From the NCBI GenBank assembly GCA_024741835.1, contig JAENRP010000056.1, positions 98,157 to 162,156 on the forward strand: a DNA stretch of 64,000 nt, given 5' to 3'. Made by a program: the position numbers and the translations under genes. The notes under the pieces are model-generated. The model was not told the origin of the DNA. It saw only the letters and a list, made by a program, of their open reading frames with translations, and made no database searches. Origin of the DNA: Diplocarpon mali. Its lineage: Eukaryota > Ascomycota > Leotiomycetes > Helotiales > Drepanopezizaceae. This document shows, in pieces, positions 38,799 through 50,960 of the stretch (positions are counted from its first letter, which is position 1; the number at the start of each line of letters is the position of its first letter).

Positions 38799-40079
38799 CT
38801 TGGTACATGCCCGAAATAATATACAAGTGCTATCTTAGCGTAATTCTACTGGTTTCTATTAATAGGGCTTATATACAAGGGGTATAGCTAATGATTTATC
38901 TATAACGATTTGCCGCTTTTTATACTAAAAATCAACGCTTTTAATATGGATTCTTTATTTAATATACTAACTTTAAAGACACTTATAAAATAGACCTCTT
39001 ATAATAAACGAGTACGCTATCAGACTCTTTATTTTAATACCAGTTGGACTTAAGATTAGATCGCCCTTTAATTAAACCTTTCTTAATATTAAGTTTAATA
39101 CGCTCTATAGACTTGATTGACTCTTTAATATTATCTTTAAGGCTATAAAGCTCATTTAAATACTTTATAATGAAAATACCTTATTTAATAGGTTATAGCC
39201 TTGAGAGCAAATCGATATACTCCTTAGGCTGATATTCCTTTGATTCTTTATTAGAACGTTGGCTTTTATGCTATTCTTACAGCTTTTAAGAAGGAAGGCT
39301 TCGTTTGATAAATTGCTTATCGAAAACCAGTCCTTATGTATATAAATCAGATCTCTCGACTTTAATAGGCTCTCGAGCATAAGGATTAGACTAAAGAGCA
39401 ATGGTTTTCAGTCTTATAAAGTAATAAAATGTAGGTTAATCCTAAGAAATATACAAAGGAATAGATTATATAAGAAATTGGGTCTTAAGAAGAATATTAC
39501 TTTAATTATATCGAGGATCGATATTAAAGGAAGATTAGATAAATATTTTAAAGAACAATATTAGGGAAATACAGTCGGCATTAAGGGTTATTCTAGAAAA
39601 AGGATTAGAAAACGATAAATAAAGTTTTATACTTTAGAATTATTATCCTAAAGGTTTAAGAGATTCTATAGTAATATCCTAAGCTTAAATTCTAATAGGA
39701 TAATGCAAAAGGGCATACTTTTAAATATACTCAATCGGTATTTAAAGCAATTAGGATTACCCCTATCTTTTAGCCTACAAATTCTCCTAATTTAAACCCA
39801 ATTAAGATAGTATAAGATAAAATGAAAGATTATATTAAAGGTAAATATCTAAAGGTTTATCAATCCTATAAGAGACTATATAAAGCTATAAAAGAAGCGT
39901 AGGAATCAATAACAATTGAAAGGATTAGAGAATTAATTAGGGAAATGCTAGAGAGATATAAAGCTATAATCGCAGTAGGAGGAGGCTATACAAAATATTA
40001 AGGAAATTGTAAAAGCAGCATTACCAAGTATCTAGTATATATAGCCTAGAATTGTATATTATTTACCTATAGTACGAAG
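38799..40079 (+). mobile_element. RIP-degraded Tc1/mariner transposon
   Basis: The element is 1281 bp, a normal Tc1/mariner length, with TA on both sides (38797-38798, 40080-40081). The left end begins CTTGGTACATGCCCG and the right reverse complement CTTCGTACTATAGG; both arms continue to AAATAATATACAA, giving imperfect inverted repeats of about 30 bp. Its ends align to the short copy at 4909-5301. Internally it is strongly TA-rich and CA-depleted. The transposase is described separately. Confidence 0.9.
38930..40015 (+). pseudogene. Tc1/mariner transposase relic
   Basis: The plus-strand frame retains a late catalytic-domain signature, SPNLNPI (39783-39803), followed by QDKMKDYI-like, YKRLYKAIKEA and IRELIREMLERYKA stretches and a terminal GGGYTKY near 39980-40000. 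This matches the SPDLNPIENVWD region and C-terminus of Tc1-type DDE transposases. TAA/TAG stops at former Gln or Trp codons and frame loss further upstream show it is dead. The pattern fits RIP. Confidence 0.88.
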
Positions 40080-40081
40080 TA

Positions 40082-42493
40082 TATTCGCTTTTCAAATGCT
40101 ATTGATGAACTTGGAGTTAATATAGCTTAAAGATAAAGCCTAGGCTTTCAATTCGCCAGTTAGTTGTAATGATTTCAGCGTCCAAACACTGTCTCAAAGC
40201 CTAAAAATGCAATTTTGTACTCTAAGTGGCTATTGCCCTTGTTAGTAGAGTATCAACATGCAGGTTTGAACCTATGGTATCCACCAAACAAAGAAAACAT
40301 CGACCTGACATTCATTGGAGCCAACCTAAAGTCAACAAACGTCTTGCCTAGCCAATCAGAGCGCCAATAAGTTGAGTGCACCACTTCAGTAAGTAATGAA
40401 CGGCTTACACAGTATACTTTATTGAGTTAACTGATATGCTTAAGCTTCTTCCTTTTGTCTTCCGAAATTCTCGCTCAAAGAATTTCTTAGGTAGTCAAAT
40501 GCTTACATAAATTAGTCCCGGTTTTGCTACGGCTCTGCCCTAGCTTAGCTAAGCGAAACACCGAACGAAAAAGCTACCCAGAATGTAATAAACTTGAAAA
40601 ATTTGATGGCGTTTGTTTTAGATTCAAACTAATCCTCTGTGGGAAAGAAACCTGCTGCCTTTGCTCTCATCCTTTGGCAGAATTTTTTGTAATTTTTAAT
40701 GCTTAATCGCCAGCTAACTGAAGACTTTTCAAAGGATCTTTTTCTTCTCAACGGGCATAAACCATCCATTATGTTACTATAATGTCATGCAGGTGTTTTG
40801 TCAGGAAGAATTGAGATGGCTACATGTCCTATTATCTAGTTTGTTGAGCTCAAAAGGCAAAACCCAAGCTTGTAGTCATGGGCAGACGCTGGAGCTCGAT
40901 GCAGCAACCTGCTGGGTTGGTCTTCGAGTCTTCTCATTACAGTACAGCTTTGCAGTTATTACTTTGATCAAGTTTTACTTATGTGTCTCAGAGATTCGAA
41001 CCCGAATTATAGTGGTTATTTAAGGTAATGATAAGAGCGCATCACCGAGTGGCAGATTCTTTTCCCAACTATGACTGCATTCAATGCGTCTTCGAACTTG
41101 GTCGGACCCAAAAATCCATCAACTTCAGCGACATCATTTCACTACGCCAGGAGCGGCTTATGGCTTTTAAAAACATAATAAGCTTGCTGCTCACATATTC
41201 GTAACACAAGAAGACATGCAAAGTCGAATTCTGGCATACGGTTCGCTAAAGATTCCATATATAAAGACCACATGTTATCAACATCCATCAGCTTTACCTG
41301 CCTTACCAGAACTCAAAACTCAAAACTCTCACAATGATACTGTACTAATCTCAAGTTAGGGCTACAGCGTATTGGCCTTTTGTCAAGTATTGATGTCACG
41401 TGAACGTTCACTGCCTTTTCCAATGTTTCTGTATACACGTTTTCCTTGAGCATGGCTGGCTTTAGGATTGCAATAGCTTATTAATATTGTCATTTTGACT
41501 GTCATTTGGACAAAGCACAAAGCACAAAGCCTATGATATTTCTATGTTCAAACGGATCCTTCTACTCGTCCCTTCACCTGAAATACTTTGTTACCTCTAT
41601 CAGACCGGCGGTTGATCTAACTCTATGGATTTGTAAATATCGACCAGAATACCTCTTTCAGTCTGGACAATCCTGTCAAGTTCCCGATAAGGTTTTTAAT
41701 TGCAAGAAGAGCCAGATTAAAAATATTTTTTCGCAATTACAGGCAAAGAGTGGAGCATATCACGCGCCAGGTCAACGGATAGTTCCAAAGCTTCAAATTC
41801 CGTCTTGCTGTATACTGCTCAGGGTACGATACTGCCTGATTTCAATGCAGCCAAGCCCTTCGCAAAGCACGATATCGGTTTTTTAAATGGCAAAATACCT
41901 AACTCGGAGCATTTCGAGAGAGAGCGTCCTGATTTACCTACTTCCAGCCACTCTTTTACGTTTCGTTTCGCAAGTGGTAACCCGCGGTCAGTGCTTTTTG
42001 AATATGCATTTGTTACATGTAACTAAAATTATAACAATAGCTCAAAGTTTTAATATGGAACAGATATTTAATAGAAGCACAGAAACAATCTGAGTCAAGT
42101 TAAAAACAGTAAGCTCTGCCGAATATAAAGTGAAAATTGGAGCTAGGGAGCAGCAGGCAATGTTGGAAATTGTGAGACACTATTTGAAGAACAGTTGGTT
42201 GCAGTTCATGGGAGACATGAACTGTCAGCCCTGGAGGTAATATCCAGGATGAGGCTTCTTGGATTTCAAAGCAGCGGTAGCCGACATGGCAAGGCCACAT
42301 ACATTGCTATAGCTCGAATTCACGGGTTGGTACATTTAGCCCCAGCTTTTCCGAGTCTCTAGAAGGCCACATGAATTTGTGAAGTCAAAACCAGCGAATC
42401 CGGGCAGTAAAGGCATTATGAATTATTGAATCTAGTTTGTATTTTCATAGGATATGATTTGACAGCACATGTCCGGCCTCACTAACGCCCTTA
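40082..42493. other. AT-rich gene-empty region
   Basis: No frame with recognisable domains. A tRNA-like T-loop (GGTTCGAATC on the minus strand near 41000) has no matching arms. TA-rich character close to the transposon may reflect RIP leakage. Confidence 0.5.
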
Positions 42494-44263
42494 TCAACTG
42501 GCCCCAGAATCCCGCCTTGCCAGACTCTTATGCAAAACATGCTGCTTCATAAACAACCCACACCCCGCCCCTAACACCGCAATCCCCAGCGCTGTTAGAA
42601 AAACTCCTTTCAACGCGCCCGCAAAACTCTCCAAAACACCTGCTTGCCATCCCTTAGGAAGATGTTTCAGCTCGTCAAAATTATCTCTAATCCTGCGAAT
42701 TTCCTCTTCAGCACCAGGCTTGCCGTCAAAGTTCTGGTGCAACGATGATACGAGAAGGTTTTGATACACAGCCGAAGCGATTGTAACACCGATCGAAGAG
42801 CCAGTAGAGCGGAAGGCGTACGTGGCGGATGTAATGACGGCTTGGTGCTCGTGATCTACTGCTGAGATGACGGCCAGGAGAGTGGTTGTAAGCATACCGC
42901 CGTACCCGAAGCCGATGAGGAACTACTCGCCATATCAGTAGGTAAATCCCAAGCCCCTCAAACGCTCAGGAGGCAATTCCTCGCTTCCCAGTATTATGAA
43001 TTTTCTAGCCTGAACTTCACTGACCTGGTAGATGTAGCCTGGCCAGTCGTGGGTAGAAAACAGACTCATCGCTGAGAGGAGACCGGTCCCGAGACAGAAG
43101 CTGGTCAGGACGGCGATGGACAAGAGTTTGTATTTGCCAGTGTGATTCATTATCAGGCCACAGCCGAGAGACCCAATGGAGGCACCGACAGATTGTGGGA
43201 TGAGTCGCATTCCAGAGGCGGTTGTTGAGACGCCTTTGACTTGGAAGAAGATCGGGATGTAGAACAGGACCATGAATGTTACCATGGTGGTGAACCAATT
43301 GCACAAACAAGCTGCTGCTACTGTACGTTTTAGCAGGAGCCGAACTGGGATGACTGGCTCAGTGGCAACATAGAGCTCGATATATACGAAGCCCACGAGG
43401 GTAACTCCGGAAAGAGGGAGCGAAACCAAAACCAGAGGGTGTGTCCAGGGGACAACGTTTCCCCCAGAGTTCAAGCCCAATAGCAAGAGGACGAGGGTAA
43501 CCAGCAAAGTAAAAGAGCCCAAAAAGTCGACTCGCGAGAGCTTCGACTTCTCGGACTTCTTTGCTGGCACATCAACAACCCACCATACCAGTATTCCAGA
43601 GACAATGACAAAGGGCACTTGTGCCAAAAAAGCGACCCTCCAGCCCCAAACGTCATTAATCCATCCTCCAAATATTCCTCCCAGTCCCGCACCAACGCCG
43701 AAGCACAGATTGCCGATTCCTTGTATCAACCCCCGCTTTCTCAGCGGCACCAAATCACTCGCGACAAAGGTGCTTATAGCCATCAATCCGCCTCCTCCCA
43801 TTCCCGCTACCACGCGCCCAGCAATCATGCTCCATTCGCTCGTCGCAAGCCCGCATATCAGATTCCCCGCCGCAAACAATGTATTCGATAACACAAGCCC
43901 TGTCCTGCGACTGAAGATATCTGTGAGCCTGCCAGACAGCGGCTGGCATGCTGCGTTGGCGATGAGATATGCGGATGCGAGCCAAGAGAGAAGAGAGAGG
44001 GAATTGAAGGACGTCGAGATGGGCGCGGAGAGAGTCGCGATGATCGTGCTGTCGAGCGCCCCCAGGAAGACGCCGACGTAGATGCTGCTGAGAGTGAGGT
44101 AGAGCCGTTTCGGAGAGAGTTCTTGAGGTAGGATGACTTGTTCCGTGGTGCCCTGTTGCGCATCTGGGCTGTTGGATGGCGAGGCCTTGGGGCGGTCGTC
44201 GCGGAGGAGAGGCGTTTCTTCGTCGGGCGCGCAAGAGGAGCCTGCGCTGTCGTCGAATGCCAT
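42494..44263 (-). CDS. MFS transporter, DHA2/vacuolar basic amino-acid type
   Basis: Exons 44263-43025 and 42922-42494 give 555 aa; the 102-bp intron joins YIYQ to FLIGFGYGGML in phase 0. The cytosolic N-terminus contains an acidic dileucine-type signal (DEETPLL, residues 14-20), typical of vacuolar sorting. About 14 membrane helices follow. MFS motif A is GRLTDIFSRR, and GALDSTIIATLSAPISTSF marks the first helix of the drug/proton antiporter-2 group. Similarity in organisation to yeast Vba and fission-yeast Fnx carriers suggests import of basic amino acids into the vacuole; a multidrug role cannot be excluded. A TATAT box lies about 70 bp upstream. Confidence 0.88.
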
Positions 44264-44330
44264 TCTGCAATTGAGATCTGGTTTACAAATGAAAGAGAGC
44301 TGTCATTGATGTGAAGGAAAAATAATTTGT

Positions 44331-44338
44331 ACTTATAT
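44331..44338 (-). promoter_or_regulatory. TATA-like box of the MFS transporter gene
   Basis: TATATAAG on the minus strand lies about 70 bp before the start codon at 44263, within a short AT-rich leader. Confidence 0.5.
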
Positions 44339-47300
44339 AGCAGAGACTCTGATGGGTGGGGTATATTTGCTGTCGTGGAACCCGAAAGCTTCGCGGATCT
44401 CACAAATGACGTTCCCCGCTACGGCAGTCGAATTCTGGCATGTTGTGACTGTCGTGACTTGGAGACTTGCTAAAAGAAAAGGACCAAAAAAAAAAAAGAC
44501 TGGTGCCTTGCATTTCTGAAACAGATACTTACACAGAGATGCAAAAATATCATTATCACCTGGTGAGAGCAAGATAGAAATTGAGGAATATTTGATTTGC
44601 GGTGTGAATGCAGGGTAGCGAGCTTAGCGAGACCTTTCCCCCTTTTCCCAGTTTTCCTTTTCGCTAAGGAAGCACAACAACGGCTTGAGTTTGCTTCAAT
44701 GACATCGCAGGCCAAACAAATAAATTCAATGACCATTGACCTCAACGATGGTTGTTTGCAGAAGAGCAGCTACATTTGTATAACCACTATTTACCCAGAC
44801 CTCACATGAGCTTTTATCACTGAAACACAGACATGCTATTTGAGCGTAAAGTCTTAAGGACATGGTAAGACTTTCAAGGGAAGAATACATGTTTTGAGGC
44901 TTCGTGTAGCTTTTACATTATGCAAGATAGTTCGCTGTAAACTTTACTATTACATAGTCTCGCGCTCCTATTACCTTGCGCATTTCACCAACAGACCTTA
45001 TATGTTTTCATGCCGCAGCATTTTTTCTTACAAACTTTTATCCTGCAGCAGCTGGCATCACTATTGCAATAAAACTTTTGTATTAAACTAGCTAACTACT
45101 AAACAACCTGATCATTTGCTATTTTGAAAGATATGAAATTATATTGAAGTCTCTCTGCCTCTTACTTGCAGGGACTAGTCATCCTAATTATTTTCGCTAT
45201 TGTAGGTTCCGAATCGGTATCGATATTCTCATATGAAAATGGAGTAGATGACACAGTCAAATTGTATGTATTTAAAAAGTGTCTGCCCTTCTATACTAGG
45301 CCGAGATAGTATCTTTATATATTTGAATCCCCTCCCCTCCTGTACTCCTCTAAGCCTCTGCCTATAGTCGCCGAGGCCCTCGGTCTGCCAAACCCTCCAA
45401 GGTTCATATGAAACCTCCCCGACCTCATATGATATGCTATAATAGGATGATCCTAGGAGTGAGGGGAACAAGTGTTCTCCAGGAATCTGCGTACCAACAG
45501 CTATCGATTCAAGATTTATCGTCATACTATTCGGACCAAGTCACCGTAGGAGCAAAAGCAAGGCACTTATTAGAAAAACTATTGTTCTGTTTGTATTTTC
45601 AAAGTATATTAAGATTGAAAATATCCAATAAACTATGAACAAAAACTACACTTAATAAATTGCTTACAATATCGTTGTTTATTGCACGTCAGCTGATCAT
45701 GAGGTAATACTAGCTCTTAAGATATTTACTATTCTAATTACAATGTCCAGAGCTGATTCGTAACCTTTGACTTATGCCTCTCTGCAATACGCCGTTACAG
45801 TCACAAATATTCAAACGGGATTCTCAACAACCCTACTATCTTTTAACGATTGGTACATCCAAATACAGTAGAGATACGATATGGCAATATAGAGAATCAT
45901 TATATTTTGACTATTTTCCCCAGTTCTGAAGGTCCAGCCCAACTTTTGAAACGTTTCTTAGCTTTAACAGAGCCCGAATTATCGAATTTTTGGATGCCTT
46001 CAGTTATCTGGTAGCGCTGATCTAATGCTTACCTTCTGCTGAAGCAAATAAAAAAACTATTAGCAGGTTAACAAATCATCCATGTTAATAGATAACAGAA
46101 AGTATTCAATATCTGATATAATCTACAGTCACGACTCTCAATTCAATGAAAACTAGATCTTTATCTCCAAGCATAATAATATCAAATCTTTCTATTATTA
46201 AAATTTAATGAGAATAATCCTCAATTCCAAATTTGGAAAAAGATCATTAGAAATTTCATGTCAAAATTTCAAAGCTTCTTGGCAGCTAAGGATACTATAA
46301 AAGGAAGAATACCCATTTTACAGAAATTTAAGATTCGAAACCATACAGCAAAGTAAACATGAGCAGGCATAGTACACAACGTGTAATCAAGCCTTCATTA
46401 AGACCATATTCTGATATCCTTACACAACACAAGTTCAGAACCTAAATACCGATCGATTTTCTTCCTCGAGAGGCCAGGTCTTGTCAGGCGATATTAGTTA
46501 ATAGTTAGGTATATCATTATTGTCATTCTCAAATCTGCTGCCATTTATCCCAGCTAATAGCGCTATGCACAAGGTGAAGTTATATAGTAGAATGATGTTC
46601 AATCAATCCAGGCCATTGTAGGTTTTCCGTAACTATGGTAATGTAATTGTTGCTCAACACCAAGAATCCTCCTGCTCCCGGACCTGTGTGAGAGATTTGT
46701 GTGGAAGATTTGCATAAGGTTGCGAGTCTGCAAGATGCCATCGCTTCTTCATGATTATAACTGGTCTCGCATTTTTAATGAATTTAGCCAGCTTTGTGGT
46801 TTGTTGGTTTGTTTTCATTTTATGGAGAGTTGATTTAATTCCAAGACTTTCGGAAGACTACAAAGCACTTCTCCCCATGCTGCAAACAAGTCCAGTTATC
46901 TTGCATTGGTTGAATCTCGTTTATCTATTGAAATGATTGAGTTGATTATCTGTCCTATCAGCGATGAAATGCTGGGCAGCGTCATCTTATAATCTAAGAA
47001 TCCAACTGCTTCATTGAGAGTTGTTGTCATGTAGTTAAGTTTGTAATTGCCATTTTGCCACTCAAACACACTGTTCAACATTCTACAAAGTTATGGTTTT
47101 GGTTTCTTCTAGGTATTCTGAATAAATTCACTTAGTATTATTTCACATCTATGCTCTGTAGATTTTGTTACTTAAAATTACAACCAAAATTAGCTTTAAG
47201 TGTCATCATGGGCCGCTTATAATATTTAAGGACTACTGAGTAATGGCTTATCTTGTTATTGTTTCATATATTTGTTCAGACCTATTCTCTTTGCGAAACT

Positions 47301-50167
47301 CATGATAATTTAGATATCATCTATCAACTACGGCAGTCGCACGTTTCAGCGCTAGTAATGATATCTTCCTCGGCACTGATTAGAATCTCAAATATCTAGG
47401 AAGCGCTGGGTCCTTTTCTGCTAGGCTAGCTCAATTCTCTTTAGAATAAAAAATAAGTATAACGGTAGGTTTTAGGCAATGTGTGGATCCATCCAAGTTT
47501 AAGATTTTCAAAATTTCAGAAGATACTGCTTAGGGCCAATCACGTCTCTACAACATAGTAGATTTGCATCTGATATGCTCGTCAAATACGTCCCGGAGAA
47601 GGCTACAAAATGAGTCTCTCAAACGACAGGATGAACCAGTTACTAGAGTAAGGAGCAAGCCTAGCTAAAATCAGACTTTATATCATTTCTAGCACCTTAT
47701 CCATTCAGTCCACAAAATTGAATACATCGTATCAGAGGGGAAAAAAAACACAACCCGATATCTTGCTTTCTTTCTCAATTCTAGAGCCGAATTTAATACA
47801 GAACCCGTTGAGTTCTGCAGGAATATATCTATATGGAGTTGGAAGCACGGACCATGGAGTTAGAGACATAGACTATATCACGTGGTAGACCTGGCATACA
47901 TATACACGTTGTATTCGAGTTCTCCCTCTCCTTTGTATACAATCATCAGAACAATTAATCGATACAACCAAAACTTCTCGTGTATACCTTGTGAAACCAA
48001 CAAGTTCTTCTGTTCTGAACCTCTTATTGCTTGTATTACCATCAAGTTCAGCTCTTGAAGCAGTTCAATTCAACTAATGATAGCTACCACCGGCTCGCAG
48101 TAGGATGGAGACTTTATTCGCACTGATAAGCATCTGGTCGTGGACCGAAAAGCCAAGAGCGGCGTCCCAGTACTGGATCCAACAGTTCTTTGCTCTTCCT
48201 GGAGAAACCATCTTCCTATATTCTTCAGCATTCTTAAAGTCATCATAGAGAAAGTGACTCTGACATATGCCGCTCCAAAGACAAGAATGGAGGACTCCCA
48301 GATTGTCGGTCAAGTTGTAAATGCAGTAAATCAATCCAAATTCTAGCTTTGGAGCACAAGTTTGATCGTAGACTTATATCAAAACCTTGTCCATATTTTC
48401 GTCGAACCGACATTGCAAGAAGCACAAGAAGGATGGTTCGCTACTTTGGCGATCTGGAAGGGGGATAGACTCAGGAAAGAATCAGGAATACGTTACGAAA
48501 TACTATTGCTGTCATATTAATGCTCTTGCTGTCATCAGCCAGCATGTCTCGTGGTGACATGAACCGAGATCCGAAACCCAAAGCCCTCAAACTTGTCAGG
48601 CGAGTAGAATGCAGCAGCTACTAGCCTTCGTCTCCACCTTCTATTCCATCTTTCAAAATACTAAACTACACGAACCGTAAGATGAGAGAGTATTGCCTCG
48701 GCTTCATAGGTGGTTAATTTCTGCACGCAGATCTGCCGTGAAGAGAAATCTCTGTTCTGGAAGTTGGCTCTTAAATACTGTACGTGAATCCAGAGAGAGC
48801 AGACTTCAATTCACATACCGTGGAGATTTCCATCTACTATGCTCTAGCCTAGCCTCAAACACCAGCAAGGCGGAGTGAATATATCGTCTTATATGCTGGT
48901 TTACACATACTGCTTTGTGAGAAGAATATAATTGCCGCGCGACCGCACGGCTGGAGCTTAATTACTCCGCATAAGCCTGCACAGATCATCCACAGAATCT
49001 CAGAAGAGTCCCTACATGCTGCATGGCACGGAGGCTCGACCTTTCTACTATGTAGCACCTGGAGGCTGTCACCCATCACAACGGACTATTTCTTCCCCGC
49101 TCTGGAGCTGTAGAGAAAGTATCTCTCACGTCTATGCTACATCTCTCTTTCGCAAAAGAGGCCCAGAAACTGCTGTCATTCAGAAGCTCGTCATCATCCG
49201 ACATCCTCGCCAATCTGTACCGCGCTGGCCACTAACAGCGAGTTCTCTTCCTCGCCTGATCGGATCGCAACGCGCATCACGTCTATTGATACGATACGAT
49301 TGCGTAGAACCGCGCTCTTAGCCACGCGAAGCAGAAACAATCAAGAGGTTTCTCTTTGCGTTTGGCAGAGGCATTGACGAGGGTAGTCGAGAGAGAGCGC
49401 GTCCGCGTTCGGGCTCTCTACCAGCCCCATGCACAAAATTATTGCTCTGTGCTTGTCTGGTCCAGAACATGCGCAGGCGGATGCTATTCTGGTTAGCAAG
49501 CTCTATTTGGGTTGATGCTATTCTTTAGCTGCCCCTCGTGTGCAAGCCACACCGATCACGCCGATCTCAAGTGAGAACTCATCGAAAAACCTTCTCCCAG
49601 AGGGCGCGCTCAAGATGGCAGTCCGGCGATCAAGCCTGGAGTTTAGCAAGGTATGAGACATCTACGTGCTTACATGGTAAGCAAAATACAGAGTAATGCC
49701 AATACTCGGATCATGATTTGTCTGCGGTATGGTACGGTATTCTGCAGGTGAATGAGGGGCTTTTGGGCGTTCGAACTGATAGCCGAAGGATTGGGTGGGA
49801 TTGGAAGAAAGGGGTAGCGAGGATTTGTGGCTCTCGTGGTGGCACGGCGTAGACGAAGTAAACATCGAGGAACTAGCTGAAATGGGATGCAAAAATTGGG
49901 AGTGATATAGACTGTAGTAGGCATTTCGTCTCTGGAAAGGTCCCGCAGGAGGACACAATCTACAGAGCTGGTAGCAGATAATCTTAAAGTACTGCTCCGA
50001 CGTCTATATTATTGATCGCAGAAGTCCAATCCTACAGCCAAATAAAACGATTACAGAAACAGCAAGCAAGCCTTGGTATTCATCGTAGAGCGGATGTATC
50101 GTTATGAATACCATGGCCCTTGATGTATGCAGGTCATTCATTTCTCACCCCGTCACTTTTCCTAGTC
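44339..50167. other. Long AT-rich gene-empty region
   Basis: Nearly 6 kb without a supportable gene on either strand. From about 44800 to 48600 the sequence is uniformly AT-rich with no long frame, no paired repeats and no TIR or LTR that I can define. From about 48600 GC content rises again, still without a recognisable protein. It may hold RIP-erased elements too diverged to identify. Confidence 0.5.
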
Positions 50168-50960
50168 TTAGAGCTGGCTCTTCCCTTGGACGATTCCCTC
50201 CAAGACATTACCAAACTCACTCCAATCTTTCATGACAACCACACACCCCGCATCAGTCAATACCTTGGTCATCTTCTCCTCTTCATTGGGCTCATAAGCA
50301 CCGATATACCCAATCGTCTTAATGCCCGCTCTAAACGCCGCCGTCGCACCACTCTTGCTGTCCTCGACCGCAATACACTCATCCGCCTTGACCCCCAGCT
50401 TCTCCATCGCAAAGAGATAGATCGCCGGGTCAGGCTTACTCGTCGGCTTCTCCAGACTGGTCGCCGCAGAGAAGACATCCTTGCCGAAATACTTATCCTG
50501 GCCCACCTTCTCGATACTGGCCACGACCCTCCGCAGGGCCGAGCTGCTAACAACCGCCATCTTGTACTGGCCCTGCTTAGCCAGCTTCTCCAGCTCCTGG
50601 TCCGCGCCTACGCAGGGACGCAAGTCGGCTTTGAGCTTCGCGATGACCTTATCCTCTTCCGCGAGCACGTATTTCTCGAGCTCGGCGTCGGGCATGTCGT
50701 ACTTGTACTTGGCTTTGAGGGAGACCATCATGCCGCGGAAGTTCTGGCCGACGAACTCCGAAAGCAGCTGGGGCCCGGTGTAGCGGTCGGGGATGGAGTG
50801 TGCGGAGAGGATTTCGTTGGCGAGTTCGGCGCAGGCTTCGAAGGCGAGAGACTCGGAGAGGACGAGCGTGTTGTCGCAGTCGAAGAGGAGGGTCGTGATC
50901 TGGGTTGGTTAGGATCGGGTGGCTCATGGGGGAGGGCAAGACGGGAAGAACCTTGGGCAT
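50168..50960 (-). CDS. HAD-superfamily hydrolase (phosphatase-like)
   Basis: A 9-nt first exon (50960-50952, MPK), a 52-bp intron and exon 50899-50168 give 246 aa. HAD motifs are complete: I LLFDCDNTLVLSE (nucleophile Asp10, acid Asp12), II VVSSS, III KPTSKPDPAIYLFA, IV VEDSKSGATAAFRAG. A helical cap lies between motifs I and II, as in subfamily IA phosphatases that act on small phosphorylated metabolites. The substrate is not predictable. The donor of the first intron (GTTCTT) is weak, but reading ITTLLFDCDNT requires joining to an upstream start and no closer in-frame ATG exists before motif I. An antisense frame of similar length is a shadow. Confidence 0.87.

Noticed and set aside
40980..41020. 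tRNA-like GGTTCGAATC on the minus strand
   Set aside because: The T-stem does not pair and no anticodon or D arm could be drawn around it.
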